Part shown: positions 52,225-60,053 of the stretch, piece by piece | How positions within the stretch are numbered: position 1 is the stretch's first letter | How the letters are laid out: every line of letters begins with the position of its first letter | Origin: Metabacillus indicus LMG 22858 | GTDB lineage: Bacteria > Bacillota > Bacilli > Bacillales > Bacillaceae | Reading direction: 5' to 3' | DNA length: 64,000 nt | Assembly (NCBI RefSeq): GCF_000708755.2 | Contig: NZ_JGVU02000007.1 | Coordinates: 62,001 to 126,000, forward strand | The notes under the pieces: generated by a model | Databases searched by the model: none | Told to the model about the DNA's origin: nothing | Seen by the model: only the letters and a program-made list of their open reading frames with translations | Made by a program: the position numbers and the translations under genes

Positions 52225-52361
52225 GCTCGTTCTCCTTACCTTCTACCTTAAGATTCCCTTCTTGGAAAAGAAAGTTCTCTCCTTATATCGGCAGGAAACG
52301 GTAAATGATTAGAGGGGTTTGAGGGCTGAATGTGCTCGGGTGCCGATGTTTCCTGAAGAAT

Positions 52362-52391
52362 AAAAAACACAAACCTTAAGTCTGTGTTTTA
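52362..52391 (-). terminator. Terminator of liaFSR
   Basis: ACACAGAC-TTAAG-GTTTGTGT followed by six T on the minus strand. It overlaps the liaR stop. Confidence 0.85.
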
Positions 52392-53021
52392 GTTGACCAG
52401 CGAATGCTTGAACGCATAGATAACAGCCTGTGTTCTGTCCTGCACATCCAGCTTGCTGAGAATATTGCTTACATGTGTTTTGACTGTTTTCAGCGCAATG
52501 AACAGTTCATCCGCTATTTCCTGATTTGTTTTTCCTTCAGCCACGAGCAGCAGGATCTCCATTTCGCGGGCAGTCAGTTCATCATGCGGATGATGAACAG
52601 GCTTCTGCCTCATCTTCATCATCATTTTTCCTGTCACTTCAGGTTCAAGAACAGAGTGTCCATGGAATGTCTTTCTTACAGCCTCTGCAATTTCACTTGC
52701 CTTGGATGTTTTGAGCATATAGCTTGTCGCACCAGCTTCAAGCGCCGGGTACACTTTTTCATCGTCAAGAAAGCTTGTGACGATGATGATTTTCGCTTCC
52801 GGCCACTTTTCAATAATCTGCCGGGTTGCTTCAATCCCATCCATGCCGTCCATGACAAGGTCCATCAAAATGATATCTGGCCGCAGTTCGAGGGCCAGTT
52901 CAATTGCTGTAAAGCCATTGTCCGCCTCACCGACAACCTCAATGTCGCTTTGGGCTGCAAGATATGAAGATACACCGATCCTCACCATTTCATGATCATC
53001 TACAAATAATACCTTAATCAT
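52389..53021 (-). CDS. liaR: LiaR/VraR response regulator
   Basis: 210 residues, NarL/LuxR family. The receiver domain has the phospho-acceptor Asp54 ([13 protein letters not shown]), acidic Asp8/Asp9 and Lys near 105. The C-terminal helix-turn-helix is [20 protein letters not shown] with [18 protein letters not shown]. It should be phosphorylated by the adjacent LiaS and activate liaIH under cell-wall stress. It overlaps liaS by 8 bp. Confidence 0.94.
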   Translation of the reverse strand: MIKVLFVDDHEMVRIGVSSYLAAQSDIEVVGEADNGFTAIELALELRPDIILMDLVMDGMDGIEATRQIIEKWPEAKIIIVTSFLDDEKVYPALEAGATSYMLKTSKASEIAEAVRKTFHGHSVLEPEVTGKMMMKMRQKPVHHPHDELTAREMEILLLVAEGKTNQEIADELFIALKTVKTHVSNILSKLDVQDRTQAVIYAFKHSLVN

Positions 53022-54054
53022 CCTTTTCCCCCCTTACAAGCGGAATTTTGACTTCAAGCTTTGTACCTTTTCCGGGAAAACTCACGATCTTAAGGGTTCC
53101 GCCAAGCTGCGCGGCCCGTTCGTGCATGTTCTGCAGACCGTAGCTTCCTGTTTTGGCTGCATCTACTTTAAATCCGATCCCGTCATCAATCACTCTGAGA
53201 AGCACCAGATCATCCCGTTCAATAAACAGCACTTCAAGCGTTTCAGCTTTTGAATGCCTGAGGGTATTTGAAACGGATTCCTGCAGGATTCTGAATAAAT
53301 GATCCTCTATTCCTTTATCAAGCTGTACATCTTCCATTTTCCAGCTGACTTCCATCGGCACCTTCTGTGAAAGTTCCTGAAGCAGATCTTTCATGCCTTC
53401 CTGAAGCGTTTTTCCTTTCAGGGCGGCTGGACGCAAATGCAGCAGGAGCGCTCTCATTTCAAGCTGTGATTGATGAATCATCTGCTCAACCATCTGCAGC
53501 TGTCTGTTTTCCGCCTCCGTTCTGCTGTCGCTTGATTCGTTGATCGCAGACATCATCATGGATGCTGCGAACAGCTGCTGGCTGACAGAATCGTGAAGTT
53601 CGCGTGCAAGCCTGTTGCGTTCTTCGGAGACGATTTTCTGAATGCGTTTTTCCTGTTCTTCTGCTTTTTCATTTGCGAGTCTTTGCGACAGCTTTGTCTG
53701 CTCCGTCAAATGCTTCTGCAGCTGGCGCAAGGAATGCCACATCTTCTCAAAATCACCTGATTTTTTCGGAAAATCACCATCAGCATACTTTCCCCGGGCA
53801 AGCTGGGAAATCTCCTCTGAAAGCTGTCCAATATCACTGCGCAGAAAAATGCCAGAAAAAAGCCCCAGCACAAGCCCAATAGCCACACTGACGGCCGGCA
53901 CAAAATAAATAAACGGAAGATCAAGCATCTCTTTCTCCCAAAGAATGCTCCAGTCGTTCAGAGGAAACATGAAAAAGTAACTTGCCGAAAGAAAAACAAG
54001 GACAGAAACCGAAATCGCAGCACCCAGAGCCATCTGTCTTAGAATGCTGCTCAT
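53014..54054 (-). CDS. liaS: LiaS/VraS sensor histidine kinase
   Basis: 346 residues. Two N-terminal membrane helices with a short outside loop give an intramembrane-sensing kinase; a HAMP-like linker leads to the HisKA_3 dimerisation domain with His154 ([15 protein letters not shown]) and an HATPase domain ([23 protein letters not shown]). It senses envelope damage through LiaF. The start overlaps the liaF stop by 4 bp. Confidence 0.94.
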   Translation of the reverse strand: MSSILRQMALGAAISVSVLVFLSASYFFMFPLNDWSILWEKEMLDLPFIYFVPAVSVAIGLVLGLFSGIFLRSDIGQLSEEISQLARGKYADGDFPKKSGDFEKMWHSLRQLQKHLTEQTKLSQRLANEKAEEQEKRIQKIVSEERNRLARELHDSVSQQLFAASMMMSAINESSDSRTEAENRQLQMVEQMIHQSQLEMRALLLHLRPAALKGKTLQEGMKDLLQELSQKVPMEVSWKMEDVQLDKGIEDHLFRILQESVSNTLRHSKAETLEVLFIERDDLVLLRVIDDGIGFKVDAAKTGSYGLQNMHERAAQLGGTLKIVSFPGKGTKLEVKIPLVRGEKDD

Positions 54055-54782
54055 ATCCGCTTCACCTCTAAGTCTCCGACAATAGAAGATGTAATAATTT
54101 TCACCTTCTGAACGGAAGCGTCATACCCTGCTGTCTGATAGGAGATGCTCTGATTAAACAACTTAGGCTCATGATGGCCGAAAACGCGGACAGCTCCGGC
54201 AAATGAGGAATGCTGGACAGACACATCCACTTCATAAGGGACTAGGATCTTTACATTCCCTATAAAATTGCGGATGACAATCATATTTTCCTCTTTCGGC
54301 AGTACCGTATTGCTTAAATCAACAATCGTATCGCCGATGCCATTCTGTATATTAATATCATTCCACTCATAAATATCTTCAGGCGTTGACTGCTGCCCAA
54401 ATACATTATTACCAAGAATCGGCCGTTTATAGAGCACATCTTCTTTTTTCAAAGTAAGAGATTCTTTTACCTGGGGTTCAACAACTGCAGGTTTTTTTTT
54501 CGACTGCCTGTATTGAACAAGCAGATAAATCGCCAGGGCACAGATCAGAAACTTCACTGCCCACAAATTCATGATGGTGATGATTAAACTGATCAACCCA
54601 AACCAAAACAATAGCTTCCCCGTCTTTTTGCTGAGCCGCTTCTTCCCGAAATAAACACAGACAGACGACAGAAGCAGAAAAAAGATAAGTCCACCGTGAT
54701 CAAAAAAGACTTCAAGCATTAAAAGAACGACCCCAATTAAAAGAATATACGTAATCACATCGGCGTTTGCTTTTTTGAGCAT
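54051..54782 (-). CDS. liaF: LiaF/VraT membrane inhibitor
   Basis: 243 residues. Four membrane segments in the first 95 residues are followed by a cytoplasmic beta-rich domain (TVLPKEENMIVIRNFIGNVK, VDVSVQHSSFAGAVRVFGHH) of the cell-wall-active antibiotic response type. LiaF keeps LiaS silent without stress. GGAGGG precedes ATG. It heads liaFSR and is separated from liaIH by three palindromic repeats. No liaG is present. Confidence 0.92.
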   Translation of the reverse strand: MLKKANADVITYILLIGVVLLMLEVFFDHGGLIFFLLLSSVCVYFGKKRLSKKTGKLLFWFGLISLIITIMNLWAVKFLICALAIYLLVQYRQSKKKPAVVEPQVKESLTLKKEDVLYKRPILGNNVFGQQSTPEDIYEWNDINIQNGIGDTIVDLSNTVLPKEENMIVIRNFIGNVKILVPYEVDVSVQHSSFAGAVRVFGHHEPKLFNQSISYQTAGYDASVQKVKIITSSIVGDLEVKRI

Positions 54783-54802
54783 GTGGGCTTACCCTCCTTA
54801 TT

Positions 54803-54921
54803 AGAAAAGCGGAAGCGGCCGGTTAGCTCCGGGAGTCAGATAAGAACTGAACCGAAAAGTCCGCTTTTGACTTTTTGGGGCAGTTTGTTCTGACAGAGGA
54901 GTTGGCCGCTGCAGCTAGACA
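54803..54921. repeat. 119-bp palindromic element H1
   Basis: Arms AGCGGAAGCGGCCGGTTAG and GAGTTGGCCGCTGCAGCTAG pair imperfectly. Inside are AGTCAGATAAGAA against TTGTTCTGAC and the small hairpin AAAAGTC-CGCTTTT-GACTTTT, so the whole element folds on itself. Followed by GTGTGCAGAA, as is copy H3. Confidence 0.85.
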
Positions 54922-54952
54922 GTGTGCAGAACTCTATAATCTTCTTTACTCT

Positions 54953-55070
54953 GAAATGCGGAAGCGCTCGTTTAGCTCCGGAAGTCAGATAAGAAATCAC
55001 CCGAAAAGTCCGGTTTTGACTTTTTGGGGGATTTTGTTCTGACGGAGGATCTGAGCGCTGCAGCTGGACA
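54953..55070. repeat. 118-bp palindromic element H2
   Basis: Same layout as H1, but the arm GCGGCC is GCGCTC here and the opposite arm GGCCGC is GAGCGC, so pairing is kept by matching changes on both sides. The inner hairpin is AAAAGTC-CGGTTTT-GACTTTT. Confidence 0.85.
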
Positions 55071-55072
55071 CT

Positions 55073-55191
55073 AGAAAAGCGGAAGCGGCCGGTTAGCTCC
55101 GGAAGCCAGATAAAAAATCACACGAAAAGTCCGCTTTTGACTTTTTGGGGGATTTTGTTCTGGCGGAGGAGTTGGCCGCTGAAGCTAGACA
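55073..55191. repeat. 119-bp palindromic element H3
   Basis: Nearly identical to H1, including the downstream GTGTGCAGAA flank. It starts 2 bp after H2, and the trio lies in the 504-bp gap between liaH and liaF, which holds no gene. Confidence 0.85.
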
Positions 55192-55242
55192 GTGTGCAGA
55201 ATTCTATATTCTTTCAATTAATATCTGTACAAAACACCTTCC

Positions 55243-55268
55243 AAAAAAGGCGCAGAAACCCGCGCCTT
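55243..55268 (-). terminator. Terminator of liaIH
   Basis: AAGGCGC-GGGTTTCT-GCGCCTT followed by T on the minus strand. It separates liaIH transcription from liaFSR. Confidence 0.85.
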
Positions 55269-55286
55269 CTATAGGATACCATGTTT

Positions 55287-55931
55287 TCAGCCGGCAGAAT
55301 CCTCTTTTTTCAGTTCTTTTTCAAGCTGGGCGATCCTTCCGTCAATTGTGCTGCGGTAGTAGCCCGTATTCACTTCATTTTCAAGGCGGTCAATATAGCT
55401 TTCCAATTCTTCAAAGCGTGTATGTGCTCCTTGTGTATAGCTGCTGCTGTCGAGAACCTTATTCATGCGGTGAGAAGCGCGGGCTGTATTTTCACGGCCC
55501 ATAAGCTCCATGCGCTTGATGTACATGTCCTTTAGTTTATGCTTCATTTCTTCGTACTTGCGTTCAAGTTCCGCAAGCTGGCCTGACACTTCTTTGAGAG
55601 ACTCAGTGATTCGCACTGAGCGTTCCTGATACTGTTCATGCTCTCTCACTGCAAACTCATGCAGCTCGCTTTCTCCTGCCTGTGCGGCAATGTCAGCCTG
55701 GCGTTTGCGTTTCCCGGCAAGCTCCTCTGCCTGTTTTAATTCACGGGAAAACTCTTCTTTCAGCAAATACTGTCTCTCCACAAGCTTGCGGACTTTATCT
55801 GTTTCCTGTTCGCATTCTCTTAAATACTGGTTCAATAGCGAGATCGGATTTTTCTTTTCCTTTTGATCCAGAATTTCATGGAAGTCTGCTGCAAGTGTTT
55901 CTTTAATTCGTGTCAATAAATTGCTCATCAT
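55287..55931 (-). CDS. liaH: PspA/IM30 family protein LiaH
   Basis: 214 residues, almost all helical coiled coil, as in PspA/IM30/Vipp1 proteins. The N-terminal amphipathic helix is LLTRIKETLAADFHEILDQK, followed by long Glu/Arg/Lys heptads. LiaH forms rings that bind and protect the stressed cytoplasmic membrane, recruited by LiaI. ATG codons at 55931 and 55928 are equally possible. It lies 18 bp after liaI. Confidence 0.92.
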   Translation of the reverse strand: MMSNLLTRIKETLAADFHEILDQKEKKNPISLLNQYLRECEQETDKVRKLVERQYLLKEEFSRELKQAEELAGKRKRQADIAAQAGESELHEFAVREHEQYQERSVRITESLKEVSGQLAELERKYEEMKHKLKDMYIKRMELMGRENTARASHRMNKVLDSSSYTQGAHTRFEELESYIDRLENEVNTGYYRSTIDGRIAQLEKELKKEDSAG

Positions 55932-55949
55932 GTATCTCTCCTCATTTTA

Positions 55950-56300
55950 TTAATTGTTTTTTTTCATTTCCGCCCATTGGCGTTCGAAATTTGTAAATGG
56001 ATCAGATGATTCTTTTTCTGCCGTCACTTCTTTGTTGTTCCATTTTTTGTATACTACATAAAGGATATATGCTGCTGCTGCGCCGATCACTGCCGGAAGG
56101 TTTGAAGCTGATGCACAAAGAGCAATGATTCCGGCGATTACCCAGAAAATTTTCATTCCTTTTGAATCTGTTTTCACGAACCCTTTATATGCGTAATAAA
56201 GGATGACCAGGCTGATAGCCAGTGCAAGCATCGGTGCAAGGTTTGCCAGCAGCACAATCGCTGCAATCCCTCCAATGATCAGTAACCCGAATTTTTTCAT
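55950..56300 (-). CDS. liaI: LiaI-like membrane protein
   Basis: 116 residues with two pairs of hydrophobic segments (LLIIGGIAAIVLLANLAPML, then IFWVIAGIIALCASASNLPA) and a charged C-terminal tail (SDPFTNFERQWAEMKKN). This is the small membrane partner encoded with LiaH in many Bacillus and Listeria; some databases mislabel the type as flagellar basal-body rod protein. AAAGGAGG precedes ATG. Confidence 0.83.
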   Translation of the reverse strand: MKKFGLLIIGGIAAIVLLANLAPMLALAISLVILYYAYKGFVKTDSKGMKIFWVIAGIIALCASASNLPAVIGAAAAYILYVVYKKWNNKEVTAEKESSDPFTNFERQWAEMKKNN

Positions 56301-56377
56301 GTTCTGTTCCTCCTTTCTATAGTTCTATCCTACCTTCCATGCGGTTTTCCCATAACGAGCCTGAGCTTTAATTTGAA

Positions 56378-56395
56378 CTAAGACCTGAGGCTTAG
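56378..56395 (-). promoter_or_regulatory. Imperfect dyad upstream of liaI, candidate LiaR site
   Basis: CTAAGACC-TG-AGGCTTAG reads nearly the same on both strands and lies 78-95 bp before the liaI start, a suitable place for an activator. It is not matched to a known consensus here. Confidence 0.3.
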
Positions 56396-56468
56396 CTTCA
56401 TACAGACCTTTATGATTTTTGTGTAAAAAACGGCTGTTAACACATGAATCGGCTGCGCTGAAAGGGCA

Positions 56469-56545
56469 TTTTACACCCAACTTTGCTCGCGTATCTACCA
56501 ACTTTCCCCGATTTACAGCCAACTCCCTATCTGAAAGCCAATTAC
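56469..56545. repeat. Decayed 21-bp-period repeat (class II)
   Basis: CCAA boxes at 56477, 56498, 56519 and 56538 (21, 21 and 19 bp) in TTTACAGCCAACT-type units like array E. The rest of 56301-56854 has no gene I trust; a 97-codon frame on the minus strand runs through this repeat. Confidence 0.5.
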
Positions 56546-56787
56546 CTCTTTTTCTAGCAAGATCTTGGGCATTTGGCAGTTGATTTGCTGCACTGGACCT
56601 TGTCAGGCAGCTAATCATGCACCTGTGAAGTCCCTCTTAACAGAGCAGTGCTTCACTTCCTTATGACCCTTCACACAACTCTGACCAGGCTGAAAGGTCA
56701 TATCTCACACCTGCACAATCCGCCTCCAAAATCCCTCAATAAAAAATCCAAAATAATAAATTTTTAAACAATTTTAAAAATTCCCTC

Positions 56788-56816
56788 TTGTCCAATACTT
56801 CTTTCCTTGTTATCAT
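56788..56816 (+). promoter_or_regulatory. Sigma-A promoter of the DUF3311-symporter operon
   Basis: TTGTCC (56788-56793), 17 bp, TATCAT (56811-56816). Just upstream AATTTTTAAA-CAA-TTTTAAAAATT forms a 10-bp inverted repeat, a possible operator. Confidence 0.55.
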
Positions 56817-56854
56817 AGTGAACATTCAACGAAGACGAGACAGGAGGCATTTTA

Positions 56855-57055
56855 GTGAAAAAGAAATATTTAATAGGTATTCTTATTTTCATCCCATTTT
56901 TACAGATTCTTTTGCTTCCTTTTGCCAATAGAATTGAACCGGTAATTCTCGGACTTCCGTTTCTTCAATTTTGGCTCTTCCTGTGGATCGCGGTTACGCC
57001 GCTTTGCACGTGGGCAATTTTCAGAATCCAGAAAAAACAGGGAGGTCTTGAATAA
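56855..57055 (+). CDS. DUF3311 small membrane protein
   Basis: 66 residues, two membrane helices (YLIGILIFIPFLQILLLPFA and FLQFWLFLWIAVTPLCTWAI) and a short polar tail. DUF3311 genes regularly precede a sodium:solute symporter (as yhjC-yhjB), suggesting a transporter subunit. Its TAA stop overlaps the symporter ATG by one base (TAATG). AGGAGG site with good spacing, GTG start. Confidence 0.88.
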   Translation: MKKKYLIGILIFIPFLQILLLPFANRIEPVILGLPFLQFWLFLWIAVTPLCTWAIFRIQKKQGGLE

Positions 57056-58542
57056 TGCAGCAGGGAAATACAACAGCACTGGGCATCACGATTTGTATCA
57101 TCTTAACCGTTGTCTTGATCGGTTTTCTTGCAGGCCGTGACAAGTCTTCCAGAAGTTCTGTGGAAGAATGGTCAGTCGGAGGCAGAAAATTCGGAGGGCT
57201 TCTCGTCTGGTTCCTCGTCGGGGCTGACCTATATACGGCCTATACATTTCTTGGCCTGACAAGTACAGCGTTTCAAGCTGGAAGCGTAGCTTTTTTCGCT
57301 ATTCCTTATTCCGTTTTAGCTTATTTTATCGCCTATTTCTTTCTTCCAAAGCTTTGGAGAACGGCAAAGGAATTCCAGTTCACGACGCTTGCAGACTATG
57401 CGCGTGATCGTTTTGACAGCAAGCTCCTTTCTTCGCTGATTGCGATTGTCGGCGTATTGATGCTGATTCCTTATATCGACCTGCAGCTGAGCGGCATCAT
57501 GGATACCCTGCGTGTCGCAGGAACAGGCTACATCAATGTTACGGTTGTCGTGATTACATCCTTTTTCCTTGTTGCCCTGTACACGTTTTTCAGCGGAATT
57601 AAAGGACCTACTTATACCGCGATCATCAAAGATGTTCTTGTATGGGCCATCATGCTGTTTATGGTCGCCTCCCTGCCGATTATCCATTTTGGCGGATGGA
57701 CGCCGATGATTGATAAGGTCATCACAGACGCACCGCAGCTTTTGACCATACCGCAATCAGGTCCTAAAGGCATGATGTGGTTTGCTACAGCAGCCATCGT
57801 GTCGTCACTGGCACTTTTCATGTGGGCTCACGCAGCAACAGGCGTCTTTACAGCAAAAAGCGAAGATGCCATCAGGAAAAATTCTATGTTCCTGCCCCTG
57901 TATAACGTAGTTTTAATTCTCGTGATTTTCCTTGGCTTTATTGCTTATCTGGTACTGCCGGGCGAAACAGATCCGCGGTTTGCATTGCTTACACTGATTC
58001 AAACATCATACGGCGGCATTGCCCAGGGACTTGCTTATTCAACAATTGCTCTTGCATCCCTGATCCCATGTTCAATTATGGCCATTGGTGCATCCAACCT
58101 GTTTGCAAACAACATCTACAGAGATTTGATTAACCCAGGCGTGAAGCCGGCAAAACTGACAATGATTACACGCAGCATGGTCTTTTTGGTTATCGGACTT
58201 GCCCTTGTATTCGGACTCCTGTTCCCGACAGCGCTCGTTTCGCTTCAGCTGCTTGGAGTATCCGGAATGGTGCAGATCTTCCCTGCAGTCGTTCTAAGCC
58301 TCTTCTGGCAAAAACAGACGCGGGAAGCAACAATCATCGGTTTGCTTGTCGGACTTGGCGTAACATTCACCGTCTACGGTACAGGTCTTTCATTTGGAAT
58401 TTATGAAGGATTCTGGGGACTTTCTGCCAACTTCCTGACGTTATTTATCTTAAATCCTTTATTCAAAGCTAAATCAACAAACGTTTCCGCCTTTCTTTTC
58501 CGAAAAAAAGACGGGGATTCAGCTCTCAAAAAGGGCGCTTAA
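57055..58542 (+). CDS. Sodium:solute symporter (SSS family), DUF3311 partner
   Basis: 495 residues and about 13 membrane segments. The start of the family domain is VGGRKFGGLLVWFLVGADLYT, followed by SVAFFAIPYSVLAYFIAYF and IALASLIPCSIMAIGASNLFA. It belongs to the MctC/YhjB-type group that carries monocarboxylates or similar small acids; the exact substrate is unknown. It is translationally coupled to the DUF3311 gene and ends at a terminator. Confidence 0.87.
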   Translation: MQQGNTTALGITICIILTVVLIGFLAGRDKSSRSSVEEWSVGGRKFGGLLVWFLVGADLYTAYTFLGLTSTAFQAGSVAFFAIPYSVLAYFIAYFFLPKLWRTAKEFQFTTLADYARDRFDSKLLSSLIAIVGVLMLIPYIDLQLSGIMDTLRVAGTGYINVTVVVITSFFLVALYTFFSGIKGPTYTAIIKDVLVWAIMLFMVASLPIIHFGGWTPMIDKVITDAPQLLTIPQSGPKGMMWFATAAIVSSLALFMWAHAATGVFTAKSEDAIRKNSMFLPLYNVVLILVIFLGFIAYLVLPGETDPRFALLTLIQTSYGGIAQGLAYSTIALASLIPCSIMAIGASNLFANNIYRDLINPGVKPAKLTMITRSMVFLVIGLALVFGLLFPTALVSLQLLGVSGMVQIFPAVVLSLFWQKQTREATIIGLLVGLGVTFTVYGTGLSFGIYEGFWGLSANFLTLFILNPLFKAKSTNVSAFLFRKKDGDSALKKGA

Positions 58543-58543
58543 A

Positions 58544-58573
58544 CAGCAGGCACATCATGTGCCTGTTTTTTTC
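58544..58573 (+). terminator. Terminator of the DUF3311-symporter operon
   Basis: CAGGCACA/TGTGCCTG stem with a short loop, then seven T. Confidence 0.85.
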
Positions 58574-58639
58574 TGGTTTCCTTCTTTTTAAAAAAGGGGA
58601 TAATATCTCCATTACATATAACAAAGGGAGGCTAAACCA

Positions 58640-59419
58640 TTGAATCTTTCAGGAAAAGTTGCCATTGTGACCGGAGCAAGCTCAGGAATCGGAGAAGCGG
58701 CAGCGATCAAGCTTGCCGAACAGGGTGCAAAAGTGGCGCTGCTTGATATAAAAGAAGAAAATGCGGAAAGCGTCAAAAAGAAAATTGAAGAGATAAACGG
58801 TGAAGCCATCATTCTAGAATGCGACGTATCTGATGCCGAAAGAATGGAAACCAGCTATAAAAAAGTCATTGATACATGGGGCAGGCTCGATATTGTTTTT
58901 GCAAACGCCGGGATCAACGGAAGATGGACTCCCATTGAAGATCTGTCTCCGGAAGACTGGGACCAGACGATCAATACAAATTTGCGAAGTACCTTTTTAA
59001 GCGTAAAATATGCGATTCCCTATATGAAGAAAAAAGGCGGCAGCATCATTATCACAAGCTCTATCAACGGGACCCGCATGTTCAGAGGATTTGGACGCTC
59101 CGCCTACAGCACGTCAAAAGTCGGACAGGTCGGTTTTGGGAAGATGGCCGCCCTCGAGCTTGCGGGCTATAAAATCAGAGTCAACATGATCTGTCCGGGA
59201 GCAATCGAAACAAACATCGACAGCAACACCTTTGCCGAAGAAGAAAACATTGAGAAAGTGGAAGTTCCGGTTGAATTTCCTGAAGGAGAGCAGCCGCTTG
59301 AACAAAAAGCAGGGTCGCCTGAGCAGGTCGCAGATCTCGTTTACTTCCTGGCATCTGACCTTTCAAGCCACATTACAGGCACAGAAGTGTATATAGACGG
59401 CGCGGAATCCCTTCTCTAA
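58640..59419 (+). CDS. Short-chain dehydrogenase/reductase
   Basis: 259 residues, classical SDR. The cofactor motif is VTGASSGIGEAAA (residues 10-22), FANAGING, the catalytic Ser in ITSSING, and Tyr156-Lys160 (SAYSTSKVG). Asp36 after beta-2 (ALLDIKEE) suggests NAD(H) rather than NADP(H). The start is TTG at 58640 with AGGGAGG eight bases upstream. The substrate is unknown. A single gene. Confidence 0.88.
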   Translation: MNLSGKVAIVTGASSGIGEAAAIKLAEQGAKVALLDIKEENAESVKKKIEEINGEAIILECDVSDAERMETSYKKVIDTWGRLDIVFANAGINGRWTPIEDLSPEDWDQTINTNLRSTFLSVKYAIPYMKKKGGSIIITSSINGTRMFRGFGRSAYSTSKVGQVGFGKMAALELAGYKIRVNMICPGAIETNIDSNTFAEEENIEKVEVPVEFPEGEQPLEQKAGSPEQVADLVYFLASDLSSHITGTEVYIDGAESLL

Positions 59420-59422
59420 GGC

Positions 59423-59452
59423 GAATGAAAACCTCCCTCCGGATGCAAAATA
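59423..59452 (+). promoter_or_regulatory. Possible sigma-G/sigma-F promoter of the 41-codon gene
   Basis: GAATG (59423-59427), 18 bp, CAAAATA (59446-59452), fitting GNATR-N17-18-CANNNTA, the forespore pattern. Confidence 0.4.
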
Positions 59453-59482
59453 AGAACCAGCTGATCATAAGGAGGAATTTTC

Positions 59483-59608
59483 ATGACAAACAAAAACGAT
59501 AACCGCGAATCTAAAAACAAATACCCAAATAATAAAAAGCAGGACACTGAGTTCTCAAAAGAAATTAATATCCGAAGTGAACAAACGAAAAAGGATTTGG
59601 GGAAATAA
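59483..59608 (+). CDS. 41-aa hydrophilic peptide, possibly a small spore protein
   Basis: MTNKNDNRESKNKYPNNKK at the start, then QDTEFSKEINIRSEQTKKD. It is very rich in Asn, Lys, Glu and Asp, with no hydrophobic core. AAGGAGG lies nine bases before the ATG, a forespore-like promoter precedes it and a perfect terminator follows, so it is a real gene. Composition and promoter suggest a minor acid-soluble spore protein; I do not recognise the exact family. Confidence 0.7.
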   Translation: MTNKNDNRESKNKYPNNKKQDTEFSKEINIRSEQTKKDLGK

Positions 59609-59613
59609 ATCGT

Positions 59614-59648
59614 AAAGGCAGTCAGGCTGAGTCCTGACTGCCTTTTTT
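59614..59648 (+). terminator. Terminator of the 41-codon gene
   Basis: AAAGGCAGTCAGG/CCTGACTGCCTTT, a 13-bp stem with a 6-nt loop, then T. Confidence 0.92.
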
Positions 59649-59670
59649 ATTGGGGGAAATTGATTGAGGT

Positions 59671-60003
59671 TGATAAGTGACACCAAACCCTGATTTTTTT
59701 GTGTTGATGGTTCTTATAAGCCCGATAAGTACCACCAAACTCTGCTCCCTTTGAATTGATGGTTCTTATAAGCCCGATAAGTTCCACCAAGCTCTGATTC
59801 CCTTGAATTGATGGTTCTTATAAGCCCGATAAGTGCCACCAAGCTCTGATTTCCTTGAATTGATGGTTCTTATAAGCCCGATAAGTACCACCAAACTCTG
59901 ATTTCCTTGAATTGATGGTTCTTATAAGCCCGATAAGTGCCACCAAACTCTGATTTCCTTGAATTGATGGTTTTTATCCGTCCGATAAGTGCCACCAACT
60001 CCG
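59671..60003. repeat. 52-bp-period tandem array C, 7 boxes
   Basis: GATAAGT(G/A)CCACCAA boxes: GT starts at 59677, 59729, 59781, 59833, 59885, 59937 and 59989, exactly 52 bp apart. The 35-bp part is TTGATGGTTCTTATAAGCCC then GATAAGTGCCACCAA. The 17-bp segment is ACTCTGATTTCCTTGAA type. CTTAT and ATAAG inside the arms can also pair. It lies between convergent genes. Confidence 0.9.
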
Positions 60004-60010
60004 CATCAAT

Positions 60011-60042
60011 AAAAAAATGCCCCGGCTCTTAACCCCGGGACA
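60011..60042 (-). terminator. Terminator of yfmR
   Basis: ATGTCCCGG-GGTTAAGAG-CCGGGGCAT followed by seven T on the minus strand. Confidence 0.85.
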
Positions 60043-60053
60043 TCATTTTTCAT

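Noticed and set aside
56325-56618. 97-codon minus-strand frame upstream of liaI
   Set aside because: No ribosome site, crosses a decayed 21-bp repeat and the liaI control region; no recognisable protein.
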